A stretch of 64,000 nucleotides of DNA from Mastacembelus armatus (GCF_900324485.2 NW_022872898.1:434001-498000); one strand, 5' to 3'; counted from the first letter of the stretch, positions 53,629 through 63,234 are shown. Notes: generated by a model not told the origin, from the letters alone. A program made the numbers and translations.

Positions 53629-53697
53629 GAACACAGGATCGTTTCAGTCCATCGACCTCGGGCTTCTGGCCCCAGCACACTTCTGCTGCACTCTGTT
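53629..53697 (-). pseudogene. tRNA-iMet-like, anticodon lost
   Basis: Same 69-base form as 48408-48476 on the other strand, with CAG in place of CAT and one broken acceptor pair. Paired with the Ser relic 60 bases away, as at 48.4-48.6 kb but inverted. Confidence 0.55.
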
Positions 53698-53817
53698 CCC
53701 CTCCACTCTGCATTTTACATTTTTGTAAACAGAAACAGCAACAGACTAACTCAGCAACACAACAGTCATCCAGGCCAGGTAGCTCCTTCAGCAACAACAG
53801 AGACTGACTGTTACACA

Positions 53818-54110
53818 CTGCTCATTATTTTGCAGTTGTATTTCATTTCACAGTGGTCTATAAATGGGATCACAAAAGATATAACATCATCAGCAAATGA
53901 CATAGCACTTTATTACACAGATACATTTTTACTGGAGACTTTAGTATAAATACTATTCTGCAATAGTAACAGTCTACTTACAGTCTAATGTTACTGCACT
54001 GATTCATAAACTGTCACCATGGAACAACCATATGAACATAATTCAAGTGAGACACTGATGTAACTGAGCTCTGCCCTGCAACTGTAATTAGTGTTATGAC
54101 TGGAATAAAA
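53818..54110. repeat. Module shared with 24593-24890
   Basis: Direct near-identical copy, followed by a reverse SINE in both places. Confidence 0.85.
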
Positions 54111-54114
54111 CATC

Positions 54115-54395
54115 CCAGGGTCCCAGGGATCTACTGGAGCCTATCCCAGCTCTCTTCAGGTGAAAGGCAGGGGTACACACTGGACATGTCACCAGTCCAT
54201 CACATGGTCACATATAGACAGACAATGGGCAATTTAGAATCACCAGTCAACCTGACATACATTTTTTTGACTGTGGGAGGAAACCAGAGTACCCACCAGC
54301 ATGAAAACTCCACACATAAAGGCCACTGCAGGGTTTCGGACCAGGAACCTCCTTGCTGTGAGGCAACAGTTCCAACCATTCATCCACCATGTACA
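54115..54395 (-). mobile_element. tRNA-derived SINE, near full length
   Basis: Reverse orientation: GAGCCTATCCCAGCTCTCTT, CCAGTCCATCACATGGTCAC, CAACCTGACATACATTTTTT, GACTGTGGGAGGAAACCAGA, CCTTGCTGTGAGGCAACAGT. The Lys tRNA gene begins 13 bases beyond its head. Confidence 0.8.
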
Positions 54396-54407
54396 GTTGG
54401 TGTCCAA

Positions 54408-54480
54408 GCCTGACTAGCTCAGTCGGTAGAGCATGAGACTCTTAATCTCAGGGTCGTGGGTTCGATCCCCACGTTGGGCG
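54408..54480 (+). tRNA. tRNA-Lys(CTT)
   Basis: A complete 73-base cloverleaf. Acceptor GCCTGAC pairs with GTTGGGC allowing G-U, the anticodon arm GAGACTCTTAATCTC gives CTT, and T-stem GTGGG/CCCAC is perfect. A short T run follows within 12 bases (GGTTCCTTTAAAA), weakly terminator-like. The best-preserved tRNA in the window. Confidence 0.95.
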
Positions 54481-54832
54481 GTGGTTCCTTTAAAAACGAT
54501 GCTCATAACTCAATTCAAGGAAAATTGAATAAGAACATGTTCTGAGCTTTGAGAGTGAAAGGAAAAAAGCAGTAAACCCAAGGTTCTGTAAACACCAGGT
54601 TTCCTCTGTAAACTGTGTAGTTACCTTTTCAACAAATAATAAAACAGCAGGTATTGAAACATAATGTTCTATGTCTGGAAATTCCCCCTAGTCTGTGTTT
54701 CAATCTGGAAACATTTATGATACAGTCACTCATCTATATTTATTTAATGACACTGAAACACCTTCTCCTATTACCCCCCTGAAGTCACATCACCTCTTCT
54801 CAACACATGGAGCTCTCCTGTAGAATCACCAC

Positions 54833-54909
54833 CACCCAAAGTGGGGCTCAAACCTAACCCTAACCCTGAGATTAAGAATATCATGCTCTACTGACTGAGC
54901 TAGCCAGAC
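54833..54909 (-). pseudogene. tRNA-Lys(CTT) with telomere-like insert
   Basis: Acceptor, D-arm (TAGCTCAGTCAGTAGAGC) and CTT anticodon loop are Lys-like. The variable loop and 5' T-stem are replaced by GGGTTAGGGTTAGG before GAGCCCCAC. At 77 bases it cannot form a normal T-arm. Confidence 0.7.
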
Positions 54910-55130
54910 TGTGTATAACACACATTTAACTGTAAATGTGGTATACTTGGATCCACCTATGTTCTGCCAATTGACTATCAGGTTAATGCAGAATATCTTT
55001 GCATTAACCTGATTCAATGTTGTTACTGTTACATGTACATATTCAAGTAGAAAATGACGTTACAACGAGAGAGACAGAGAATGTTATCAAAGTACAGGAT
55101 AGAAATCAATACATGAAAACATCTGTCAGG

Positions 55131-55235
55131 ACTCAGGAGTGAGATTTGAACCCACACCTCCACCTGGAGACCAGAATGCCCTGTTCATAGGAAGGAACAA
55201 AACCTTGAGTCTGGCACCTTAGACCACACTGTTTC
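55131..55235 (-). pseudogene. tRNA-Leu(CAA) with intron, relic
   Basis: On the minus strand GTGCCAGACTCAAGG gives anticodon CAA. An intron of about 20 bases, then GCATTCTGGTCTCCAGGTGG and T-arm GTGGGTTCAAATCTCAC follow. Vertebrate Leu(CAA) genes have an intron at this site. The 5' acceptor and D-arm are damaged. Confidence 0.65.
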
Positions 55236-56120
55236 TGTTTAGATTCTCTTCTTGTCTTCTCCCTACATGCTCCTGTTTCATAAAGAAGATTCATGTTTGT
55301 CAAACTCCTTTTCAGAGCTGCACTTCTTTAACACGCTGGTCTCATGTCTCAAGTTGGGACTGTTTTCTATCCAGATGAGGATATTTGTTGTAGAGCAGCA
55401 TGTTGTGAAAGCATCACAGGTTTGATGGAGAATGTGAGAATTGGATCAGAAAAGCTTTCAGTTTTACACTGGTCTTTGCTGTCTCTAGTGCAGGTTTAGC
55501 CAGCCCTAGGTCCTTGAAAGCCACTGGCCTGCTTGTTTTCCAACTATCCCTGCCTTATGCCTACCCACTGCTGATCAACTGATTCAGATGTGTTCAGACA
55601 ATCAAGTTAAACCTGAAGGGAAGGGACCACTGGGGAAACAAGGAGTGATGTGTATCTCAATGACCAGGACTGGCTTTCTTTTCTCTAGGAGATTCACCTG
55701 ACTGTATGTGACTCCACCGCTGATGATTAGTCGTGGTGATAGAGTACTGAACTGCTTCCAGACCTACCTGGAAGCAGTTCAGCTGTCATGTGACCTGGAT
55801 AGGAAAAGATAATGACAGTATTACCCAGACAATAACATCTGTGACTAGTAGCCAAACACACCTGTGGTCTATCTCTGTAGCAACAGTTCAACAGTGTCTG
55901 TTTTGGCATATAGGAAGAAAATTGTTAAAGAAAGAAGTCTCACACTAATATATAATATTTTTAGCAGGAAGGAAGAACTGAAGGAATTAAATATGAGTTA
56001 GAAGAATAAAGAGGGAAGAATGAAACAGAGCAAAGAAAAGTAAAATGGAGTAGGAGAGGACAGAGAAGGGTGAACAATAGAAATAAAGCTGTATAAATAA
56101 ATTTGTTTTGTTTAATTTGT
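55236..56120. other. No gene seen apart from the hairpin at 55747
   Basis: 55495-55640 is a dispersed repeat (GAAAGCCACTGGCCTGCTTG; ACTGATTCAGATGTGTTCAG) related to 2385-2540 and 51850-52010. No coding frame recognised. Confidence 0.45.
55747..55782. other. Perfect 15-bp hairpin with 6-base loop
   Basis: CTGAACTGCTTCCAG, loop ACCTAC, then CTGGAAGCAGTTCAG: 15 uninterrupted pairs. No T run follows, so it is not an obvious terminator. Confidence 0.85.
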
Positions 56121-56169
56121 GTCTGACTTCAGATCAGAAGGTTGTGTATTCAAGTCACATTCGGTATCC
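56121..56169 (+). pseudogene. tRNA-Trp 3' half with TCA anticodon
   Basis: GTCTGACTTCAGATCAGAAG then GTTGTGTATTCAAGTCACA matches Trp from the anticodon stem to the T-arm. The CCA anticodon reads TCA. The acceptor and D-arm are gone. Confidence 0.6.
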
Positions 56170-56419
56170 TCTATGTTTGATATGTTATGTGCCTTGTTAA
56201 CCACAGGTTATTCCACACTGAGGATCACACCAATCAGTAGCCTGAAGCCTTAGCCAAGCTGATACCAAAACTATAGGAGTATGTAGAATTCACTGCTTTA
56301 GATGACCAGTGAACACACTGGTCTTTGCAGTGGAGTGAACACACTGAAATCCACACAGTGATCATTAAAATGGAAGGCTAAGTAGACTAAGGCCTTACCT
56401 TATCTTGCTGTTGTTATCA

Positions 56420-56935
56420 TAGGAGTCTGTAGATGTTACCAATGGTGTACAGATCATTAGGAGCATGCATTGATAGAAGTGAAACAGGAAGACGTTTATA
56501 CAGTATACAGACACAGGTAGGAGAAGGAAAAATTGGGGGCTGGAATCAACAGGAAGAAAGCATCATAACAGGATTAAGAATAGGACATACAGGATTAAAT
56601 GACACACTACATAACATTGGGAGGCATCCAACAGGATTATGTAGGAATTGCAATAAGTCAGAAACAGTTAAACATGTGTTGTTAGAGTGCAGAGCCTATG
56701 TCTATTAACAGCACTTAAGAAGATAAAACAGGATGATTTTTCATTAGAGGGTCTTCTTGGGAAGGTTAGTAGAACTTAGAAATATATCATAGATTTTTGA
56801 AGAGAAATAGGTTCTGTTGAAAGGATATAGTTTTTTGTCAGACCTCTATTCCACACTCCAGTCCAGTTGCTGGTGGTAATGCACCTTTAAGATGGTTTGT
56901 CAACCACCATTAAAAAGAAAGAAAGAGGAAGCAGA
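56420..56935 (+). mobile_element. LINE C-terminal RNase H-side fragment and 3' UTR
   Basis: The frame reads ESIITGLRIGHTGLNDTLH and GLCRNCNKSETVKHVLLECR. The last part is a C-x2-C-x7-H-x4-C zinc motif found at the C-terminus of I/Jockey-type LINEs. The 3' UTR phrase GTGGTAATGCACCTTTAAGA then TGGTTTGTCAACCACCATTA follows, ending in an AAAG-rich tail. Confidence 0.7.
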
Positions 56936-57018
56936 AGTGCTGTGATTCTTTGAGATCAGGACACCAAAGAAACAACTTCTGAGCTGCAACGTGGCAGTGT
57001 AAAACACAGAATCAGAAC

Positions 57019-57437
57019 ATGAATTTAATCGATCAGGACCACTACAACAGCAGGATGAAGGTAGAGAAGCAGGACTCAGATTATATTGACCAGGATCACT
57101 ATAAAACCGGACTAAAAGAGGAGGAAGATGATCTGGTATTCGTCCACCAGGATGGCTATCTGTGGGGAATAAAGGAGGAGAAACAGCAGCAGACTCTGTC
57201 TACTACAACTACAACAAAACCGAAATTAAAGAGGGGGATCAGGACCCGGAATTCATTGACCATGACCAGTGGAAGAGCAGAATAAAAGAGGAGAATCAAG
57301 ATCAAGATTTAACCGACCCGGACCACAGAAGCAACAACCCCACCAGCAGGAACAAGGAGGTCCAGTCCTTTGTTCCCAGCGATAAACAGTTCAGTGTTCA
57401 GGACTTAATCGATAGAAAAGGCTTCCTGTCACTGAAT
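57019..57437 (+). CDS. Acidic 19-residue repeat protein, frameshifted
   Basis: From the ATG at 57019 the frame holds units DQDHYNSRMKVEKQDSDYI, DQDHYKTGLKEEEDDLVFV and HQDGYLWGIKEEKQQQT. The next units (YNKTEIKEGDQDPEFI; DHDQWKSRIKEENQDQDLT) lie one frame over, so a single-base slip near 57190-57230 separates them. The tail reads SFVPSDKQFSVQDLI and ends at a stop at 57438. Consensus is roughly DQDHYxSxxKEExQDxDFI, a 57-base unit. There is no membrane segment or known domain. Fragments at 24399-24485 share it. Function unknown; it may be an exon of a larger fish gene or a dispersed coding minisatellite. Confidence 0.5.
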
Positions 57438-57935
57438 TAGTCTGGAATCTCTTCAGTAGAGATCAGTTTTCAAGGGGCCATGGCACATGCAGTAGTGTTG
57501 ATATGCTAGTGAATGATATGTTGTCATTCAAATTTTGCGTATTTCAGTTCTTTTAAGAGTCAGGATGGCCGAGCGGTATAAGGCACTACGGTCAGGTCGC
57601 AATCTCCTCTGGAGGTGTGGTTTCAAGTCCCGCTCCTGACAAACCAGAAGTGTTTTGATCTTTCTCAAACGACAACTTTGTGTCTCACTGCTTCAAAACA
57701 TCTTATGAAGGATATTTGAACATAGTGCAGATATTGGTGACCCACCTCATGCCCCTCTTTTATGAAATGGCAACATGCTCGCTGTGCCCTGCATGGGCAC
57801 TTACCACTACCAGCTTCCAAGAGGAGACGCCCAAACATAACCAAATTAAATTAATGACAAGTGGAATCATATACAATATTAACCCTGTTACACTGAGTCA
57901 GATGTGACCACTTGAATGTTTTGTATCAATTCTAA
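57430..57935. repeat. Leu-tRNA module, direct copy of 15358-15870
   Basis: Same motif order and spacing as the 15-kb copy. Its left edge coincides with the stop of the 19-residue repeat ORF, so the ORF was probably cut by this module. Confidence 0.85.
57559..57641 (+). tRNA. tRNA-Leu(CAG), anticodon stem damaged
   Basis: 83 bases. Acceptor GTCAGGA pairs perfectly with TCCTGAC, the D-arm GGCCGAGCGGTATAAGG is normal and the anticodon is CAG. Two anticodon-stem pairs and one T-stem pair are broken, so it may be inactive. Confidence 0.65.
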
Positions 57936-58291
57936 AATATTAATTTTGAGATGATATATTGAATAAATGTATCAATGCATACAGATAAACCCTGAACACT
58001 AAATAATGCAATGTAAAAATTACAATAAGGGCATGCAAAACAAACAGATAATCCCACTGCTTCCATAGTCCCATATAGGTTTTTTTAATATGGGACTGGA
58101 CTTTAAGACACAAGACAGTGACACCAACCTGTAAAAACTCATCTGAAATAATGTTGTTTAAAGTGTATTCCATCTTTTTGCAAGTGCACTGGATTTAGGA
58201 TAGTCTCCCAGAATCCTCACAAACTCTTAGTTTTTTGACCTTCCAGAATAGTGATTGAAGGTAAATATAGCTAACATGCAGAGTGGAGGGG

Positions 58292-58355
58292 AACAGAGTG
58301 CAGCAGAAGTGTGCTGGGGCCAGAAGCCCGAGGTCGATGGACTAAAACCATCTGT
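58292..58355 (+). pseudogene. tRNA-iMet-like, anticodon lost
   Basis: Third copy of the AACAGAG...GGTCGATGGA form, with GCCAGAA in the anticodon loop and a degraded 3' acceptor. Confidence 0.5.
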
Positions 58356-58814
58356 AGCTGCACTGGTCTAATGAAAGACCAGTGCCACGCTTCTTACAGA
58401 TGTCCTTTTGCTGTTTATTTGTCTCTCTGTCTCTCTCTTCTCAGCAGACACCGTGCAAACTACAAGAAATAAGGCATATAATGTTCAAAATGTGCATTTC
58501 TTGGAGTCCTTTGTCAGTCTCTCAGGGAAATGTCCACTGATACTCGAACAAACACATGCGGCAATCCAAATCCAATGACATCGCTATTTATGCCTAACAT
58601 AATTTACAAAAACTGATATAAAACAACATTATACACAAAAATAACAGATTTAAAGACAATCTCTTAGACCATGCAGATAAAGGAAATCTTTTATCAGGCT
58701 CTGCATACCATTAGCGTTTCTCCGTGTCCATATTAGTTCAACCCATAATGCAACGGTCCCACGTACAACTCAACCTGGCCATGTGACCTGTTACGCTTCA
58801 GTAGTAATACTTTC
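58356..58814. other. No gene seen
   Basis: Contains a TCTCTCTGTCTCTCTC tract near 58420 and otherwise unique-looking sequence. No RNA or coding gene recognised. Confidence 0.4.
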
Positions 58815-59575
58815 TTAAAGAACCCTTAACTTTTAAACATTTTAAGGGAGCACATTCTTTACTTTATGCCTTGAATATCACATTCATACATTTTAGTCAA
58901 ATATTTTTAAACAGTAAATGAGCTCAAACTGATATGAATTTTAACAGACGCAAATGTGCACATCTCTTGAAAACATGTCCTTGGCAGTTACACCATCCTC
59001 TGTACTGAAACAAACATAATACTTGAGGTTTTGTTGTCTTAACAATACTTCTAAAGCAGGATCTATGACGTGGATGGGATGGGATATAAAAACCACGTGT
59101 GCACTGCACAGTGGATTAGCAGCCCATCACTTTAACCACTCAGTCACCTCGTCACAGCTTTGTTATTGCTTACAGTACATGATCAGTGGAGAATTCCACG
59201 CTGACCTTCATGAGGTTGACAATTGTCCAAAAACCCAGCTTTAAGGACATACAGTTATTGTGCCTAGTCTCCTTTTGATTTCCCACTGACTGTCTAAACA
59301 ATGTACAATACATATCAATGCACAAAAGTTCAGATGATGAATCAGTTATTGAATGTTTCCATATTGTGTTAACATTCATAAGAAATGTTACATTTTAAAT
59401 ATTTTTCTAGTATTTTTGCATATATCTGTCATTTTGTACTATTGTACTAAACATTTGCTTATTTCTTCTCAGAATTGTGACTTTTTTCCTCAGAATTTCC
59501 TCCTGTCAGCAGCTCCTGGGTTCACACCCCAGCAGTACTACTTTCCTGTACAAAAAACTGTGGCAACTCTATATC
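58815..59575. repeat. Left arm of palindrome around the second gap
   Basis: Reverse complement of 60072-60806, including a Ser(GCT) relic and a 3' Thr T-arm scrap (CTGGGTTCACACCCCAG). Confidence 0.85.
59072..59153 (-). pseudogene. tRNA-Ser(GCT) relic
   Basis: GACGAGGTGACTGAGTGGTT start, GGGCTGCTAATCC anticodon arm (GCT) and TGCAGTGCA variable arm are good. The T-arm has decayed. Confidence 0.65.
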
Positions 59576-59842
59576 AAGAAGATTTCTAAAATAACATGGT
59601 AATAAAAGTAACTTAGTTAAAAAAAAAAAAAATAAAAAAAATAAAATAAACAATGGAAAATAAAAACAAAATAAAAAGGCTAGAAAAAGAACAATATTTT
59701 TATATATATACAATATGTTAAATGTGTGAATTCTTGCTGTATGAGTGCAAGGATTTAACTCATACATCTGAGTCCACAAAACACATGTAGACAGTCTGGG
59801 CAAATTGTAAACGGAATTATGGATGTGTGTGGTTAATGCGTG

Positions 59843-59915
59843 GGGGAGTTAGCTCTAGTGGTAGAGCACTTACTTAGCATCTAAGAGGTAGTGGGATTGA
59901 TGCCCACATTCTCCA
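59843..59915 (+). tRNA. tRNA-Ala(AGC), near-intact
   Basis: 73 bases. Acceptor GGGGAGT pairs with ATTCTCC, loop TTAGCAT gives AGC, and T-stem GTGGG/CCCAC is perfect. One anticodon-stem pair is mismatched. Confidence 0.75.
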
Positions 59916-60040
59916 CAAGTCTTTAAAGCCCAATATTAAGACTTCTCCATTACCTGGTTACATATTTGTACAACATGTATGAACTCAGTCCTGACAAAGA
60001 CAGCAGAATGTGTTATAGACAGAGTGAGTGTGAAGGGGGG

Positions 60041-60065
60041 NNNNNNNNNNNNNNNNNNNNNNNNN
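60041..60065. other. Assembly gap (25 N)
   Basis: Fixed 25-N gap bordered by GGGGGG and GGGGCCCC. The left side is the Ala module, and the right side is the reverse complement of 58815-59575. Confidence 0.98.
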
Positions 60066-60071
60066 GGGGCC

Positions 60072-60806
60072 CCACAGTTTTTTGTACAGGAAAGTAGTAC
60101 TGCTGGGTGTGAACCCAGGAGCTGCTGACAGGAGGAAATTCTGAGAAAAAAGTAAATTCTGAAGAATAAGCAAATGTTTAATACAATAGTACAAAATGAC
60201 AGATATATGCAAAAATACTAGAAAAATATTTAAAATGTATTTCTTATGAATGGTAACCACATATGGAACAATTCAATAACTGATCATCATCTGGACTTTT
60301 GTGCATTGATTGTATTGTACATTGTTTAGACATCAGTGGGAAATCAAAAGGAGACTAGGCACCAATAACTGTATGTCCTTAAAGCTGGGTTTTTGGGACA
60401 GTTCTCAACCTCTGAAGGTCAGCGTGGCTTCCACTGATCATGTACTGTAAGCAATAACAAAGCTGTGACGAGGTGACTGAGTGGTTAAAGTGATGGGCTG
60501 CTAATCCACTGTGCAGTGCACACGTGGTTTTAATATCCCATCCCATCCACGTCATAGATCCTGCTTTAGAAGTATTGTTAAGACAACAAAACCTCAAGTA
60601 TTATGTTTGTTTCAGTACAGAGGATGGTGTAACTGCCAAGGACATGTTTTCAAGAGATGTGCACATTTGCGTCTGTTAAAATTCATATCAGTTTGAGCTC
60701 ATTTACTGTTTAAAAATATTTGACTAAAATGTATGAATGTGATATTCAAGGCATAAAGTAAAGAATGTGCTCCCTTAAAATGTTTAAAAGTTAAGGGTTC
60801 TTTAAG
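60072..60806. repeat. Right arm of palindrome around the second gap
   Basis: Inverted copy of 58815-59575 with extra single-base losses near the gap, suggesting poorly corrected sequence. Confidence 0.85.
60467..60548 (+). pseudogene. tRNA-Ser(GCT) relic, palindrome partner
   Basis: Essentially the same sequence as 59072-59153 in inverse orientation, including the same decayed T-arm. Confidence 0.65.
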
Positions 60807-61439
60807 ACAATGACACCAACCTGTTAGATCTCAACAGTCTCAGTCTTCCCTGTGTCTTACTGCAATCCTATATGTTCCTGTTTTTTATTGTTTGTCCTCA
60901 TTAGTTATAGTTTCAGACTATAACTGTTATAGATAACAGACTCTGAGCATTTGAGCAAGGAGGATGACACTCATTTTGCTGTGGTGCTGGTCTGTTTCCA
61001 GGCTGTATAAAATAACAACTGGTACAAAAGCTTGACTTCCAACTGCCTAGTTTGATTATGGATGCATATTTTTGACAAACTACAAACTACTTCTGGTAAC
61101 ACACAAATGCTGAGATGACATTTGTCACAACATGCTGATTTTCCAAAGTCCACTGGTGCATTTGTGTGTTACCAGAAATATCACAGACACTATGTTGTCA
61201 AAAACCAGCATCCATAATCAAACTAGGCAGTTGGAAGTCAAGCTTTTGTTCCAGATGTTATGTTATTTTATTCAGCCTGGAAACAGACCAGCACCACAGC
61301 AAAATAAGCTGTTGATTTGCTGTTAAAGGAATCTATTGTATGCCATAAAATGTATTGGAAAACAAAAAAAAACAAAAACAAAAGAGTTCAGTGGAGTCGA
61401 GTAGCCACAGTTTCTGATGACAGCATGTGTCAGTCACAG

Positions 61440-61511
61440 GGTCCTATGGTGTAATGGTTAGCACTCTGGACTCTGAATCCAGTGATCTGAGTTCAACTCT
61501 CAGTGGGACCT
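61440..61511 (+). tRNA. tRNA-Gln(CTG)
   Basis: A 72-base cloverleaf with every stem paired (anticodon arm CTGGACTCTGAATCCAG, T-arm CTGAGTTCAACTCTCAG). It differs from its inverted partner at 42887-42958 at the first anticodon base and one stem base, giving CTG instead of TTG. Likely functional. Confidence 0.9.
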
Positions 61512-61756
61512 TTTCAAGAAAAGCAGCAATAAAACATTGCTTTTCTGACACATGAGATATCAGGCAATGACCTATCAACACAATGAGTAGTGAATAAAGG
61601 AAGTTCAGCTGCACATTCAATATACTTTAGCTACACTGTTAGATAGAAAACAGTTCTAGCTCCCAAAGAACAGAGTCTCTGAATATAGTCAGAGAATACA
61701 GGATCACACAATACAGGTAATTATCTGTAGAACACTCTTTGCAAATGGGGATACCA

Positions 61757-61788
61757 GTCAAAAGCTCTACCACTGAGCTATACCCGGC
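61757..61788 (-). pseudogene. tRNA-Cys 5' half
   Basis: Inverted partner of 42610-42641, cut at the same base. Confidence 0.6.
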
Positions 61789-62097
61789 AAATAAAGAACA
61801 CACACTAACGACCATTACTCTTCTATTGACTCTCCACAGGAGTGTGTTCTTTCACCATTTTTTTTCTATATATGAAAGAGTATCAAGCTACTACTGGACT
61901 ACAAACAGCGCTATAAGCACATTTAGGTTCTTATGTTACCATTTACGTCAGAAATTGTGGCATATTTCCCTACTATATATTATGTGAAAACCAGTATGCA
62001 AGGCAAGCACTATGTCCCAATTAATACTATGCAAAAAACAAAAAGTACCAGATGACTTACTACTTCTACTAATTCTAAAGTCCATGACAAAGCATTG

Positions 62098-62179
62098 CTC
62101 ACCATGACTGAGTTATCTAAGTGTTGCTTTCAGGTTGGAGTTTCTTCTAGAGATGTAAGTTCAAACCCCACTCTTTACA
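62098..62179 (+). pseudogene. tRNA-Leu(CAG)-like relic, copy 3
   Basis: ACTGAGTTATCTAAGTG D-arm, CAG at the anticodon position, TTTCTTCTAGAGATG variable arm and GTTCAAACCCCAC T-arm. The acceptor does not pair. It is the cleanest of the three copies. Confidence 0.55.
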
Positions 62180-62439
62180 TGGCACCTTTGTTCTAGAGCA
62201 GTGTCTGTGTTGTAGTACTGTGATATGCATCTATACCAATGTGCATCTGACTGAAAGCAAAAGAGGTAGTCCATTCAGATTGGATATTTTAAAAATATTT
62301 CTCATTATCCACAGCGGAACATAACATGTTTGCTTTAATGTTGCGTTGTAATATTGTAATGTAATGTTATGTTGAGGTTTATCTGCACTGGTTCTATTCC
62401 TGTCAGCAGTGATATGTTACTTAGAAACTCACTACATTA

Positions 62440-62875
62440 ATGTGTTTTATTGCCTTAGTGGACTTTGAGGACTGAGAAAACTGTTGCTGTGTGTGTTCCA
62501 GTTAGGTTAGGTTACTGCTGACATCATGTCTCATCTGAAGGAGAAGAAATGAACAAACACAGTGTGTTGTCAGTCTTGTGTTGATGTCAGTTCTGCCTTA
62601 AGATAGTGTTTCCATAGTAACAGAGGTTAGGTTATGGTTCAGTGTAGCAGAGAGAACTGGGGCCTGTTTCAGAAAGTGGGTTTAGTGAAAACCCAGAGTT
62701 TGTTAAACCTGAGATGAGGGATACTCAGGTTTTTGGTTCCACAAAGCGTGTTCAGATTGACTCTGAGTCAGTAACTGATGGTACCTTACTCTGCGAACCA
62801 AACCCGCTTGCTGGCAGGTTTTATAAACCCTGAGTTGTTTCTGAGCCAATTGACATTCAGACTGAAGAAGAGCAT
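62440..62875. repeat. Module shared with 660-1085 and 25180-25560
   Basis: Direct copies; ends near 62875 within the Harbinger-like end, before the transposase-like frame. Confidence 0.75.
62655..62875 (+). mobile_element. PIF/Harbinger terminal relic
   Basis: GGGGCCTGTTTCAGAAAGTG start as in the other two copies. It breaks off at TTCAGACTGAAGAAGAG, where an L2 tail follows. Confidence 0.45.
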
Positions 62876-62889
62876 AAGGGAATTGTTGG

Positions 62890-62978
62890 GTTTTTAGTTT
62901 TAGTTTTTGTAAAGTGCCTTGAGGTGATTTGTATTGTGATTTGGCGCTATACAAATAAAATTGAATTGAATTGAATTC
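62890..62978 (+). mobile_element. L2-type LINE 3' terminus
   Basis: GTAAAGTGCCTTGAGGTGAT, TGTGATTTGGCGCTATACAA and ATAAAATTGAATTGAATTGA: the terminal 90 bases only, inserted in the Harbinger relic. Confidence 0.8.
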
Positions 62979-63234
62979 AGATGATGAATCAGTTATTGAA
63001 TGTTTCCATAATGTGTTAACATTCATGAGAAATGCGACATTTTAAATATTTTTCTAGTATTTTTGCATATATCTGTCATTTTGTACTATTGTACTAAATA
63101 TTTTCTTATTTCTTCTCAGAATTTCCTCCTGTCAGAAGCTCCTGGGCAAAAAACATAAAAACACCGTAGCATCTCTCTCTCAAGAAGATTTCTAAAATAA
63201 CATGGAAACGAAGCAACATTAGTTAAAATAAAAC

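Larger units (their letters stand above)
60665..62340. repeat. Right arm of near-identical inverted duplication
   Basis: Reverse complement of 42045-43735. Carries Gln(CTG), the Cys fragment and the Leu relic. Confidence 0.9.

Noticed and set aside
54840-54866. Interstitial telomere array
   Set aside because: Only about two TTAGGG-type units; reported instead as an oddity of the Lys relic.
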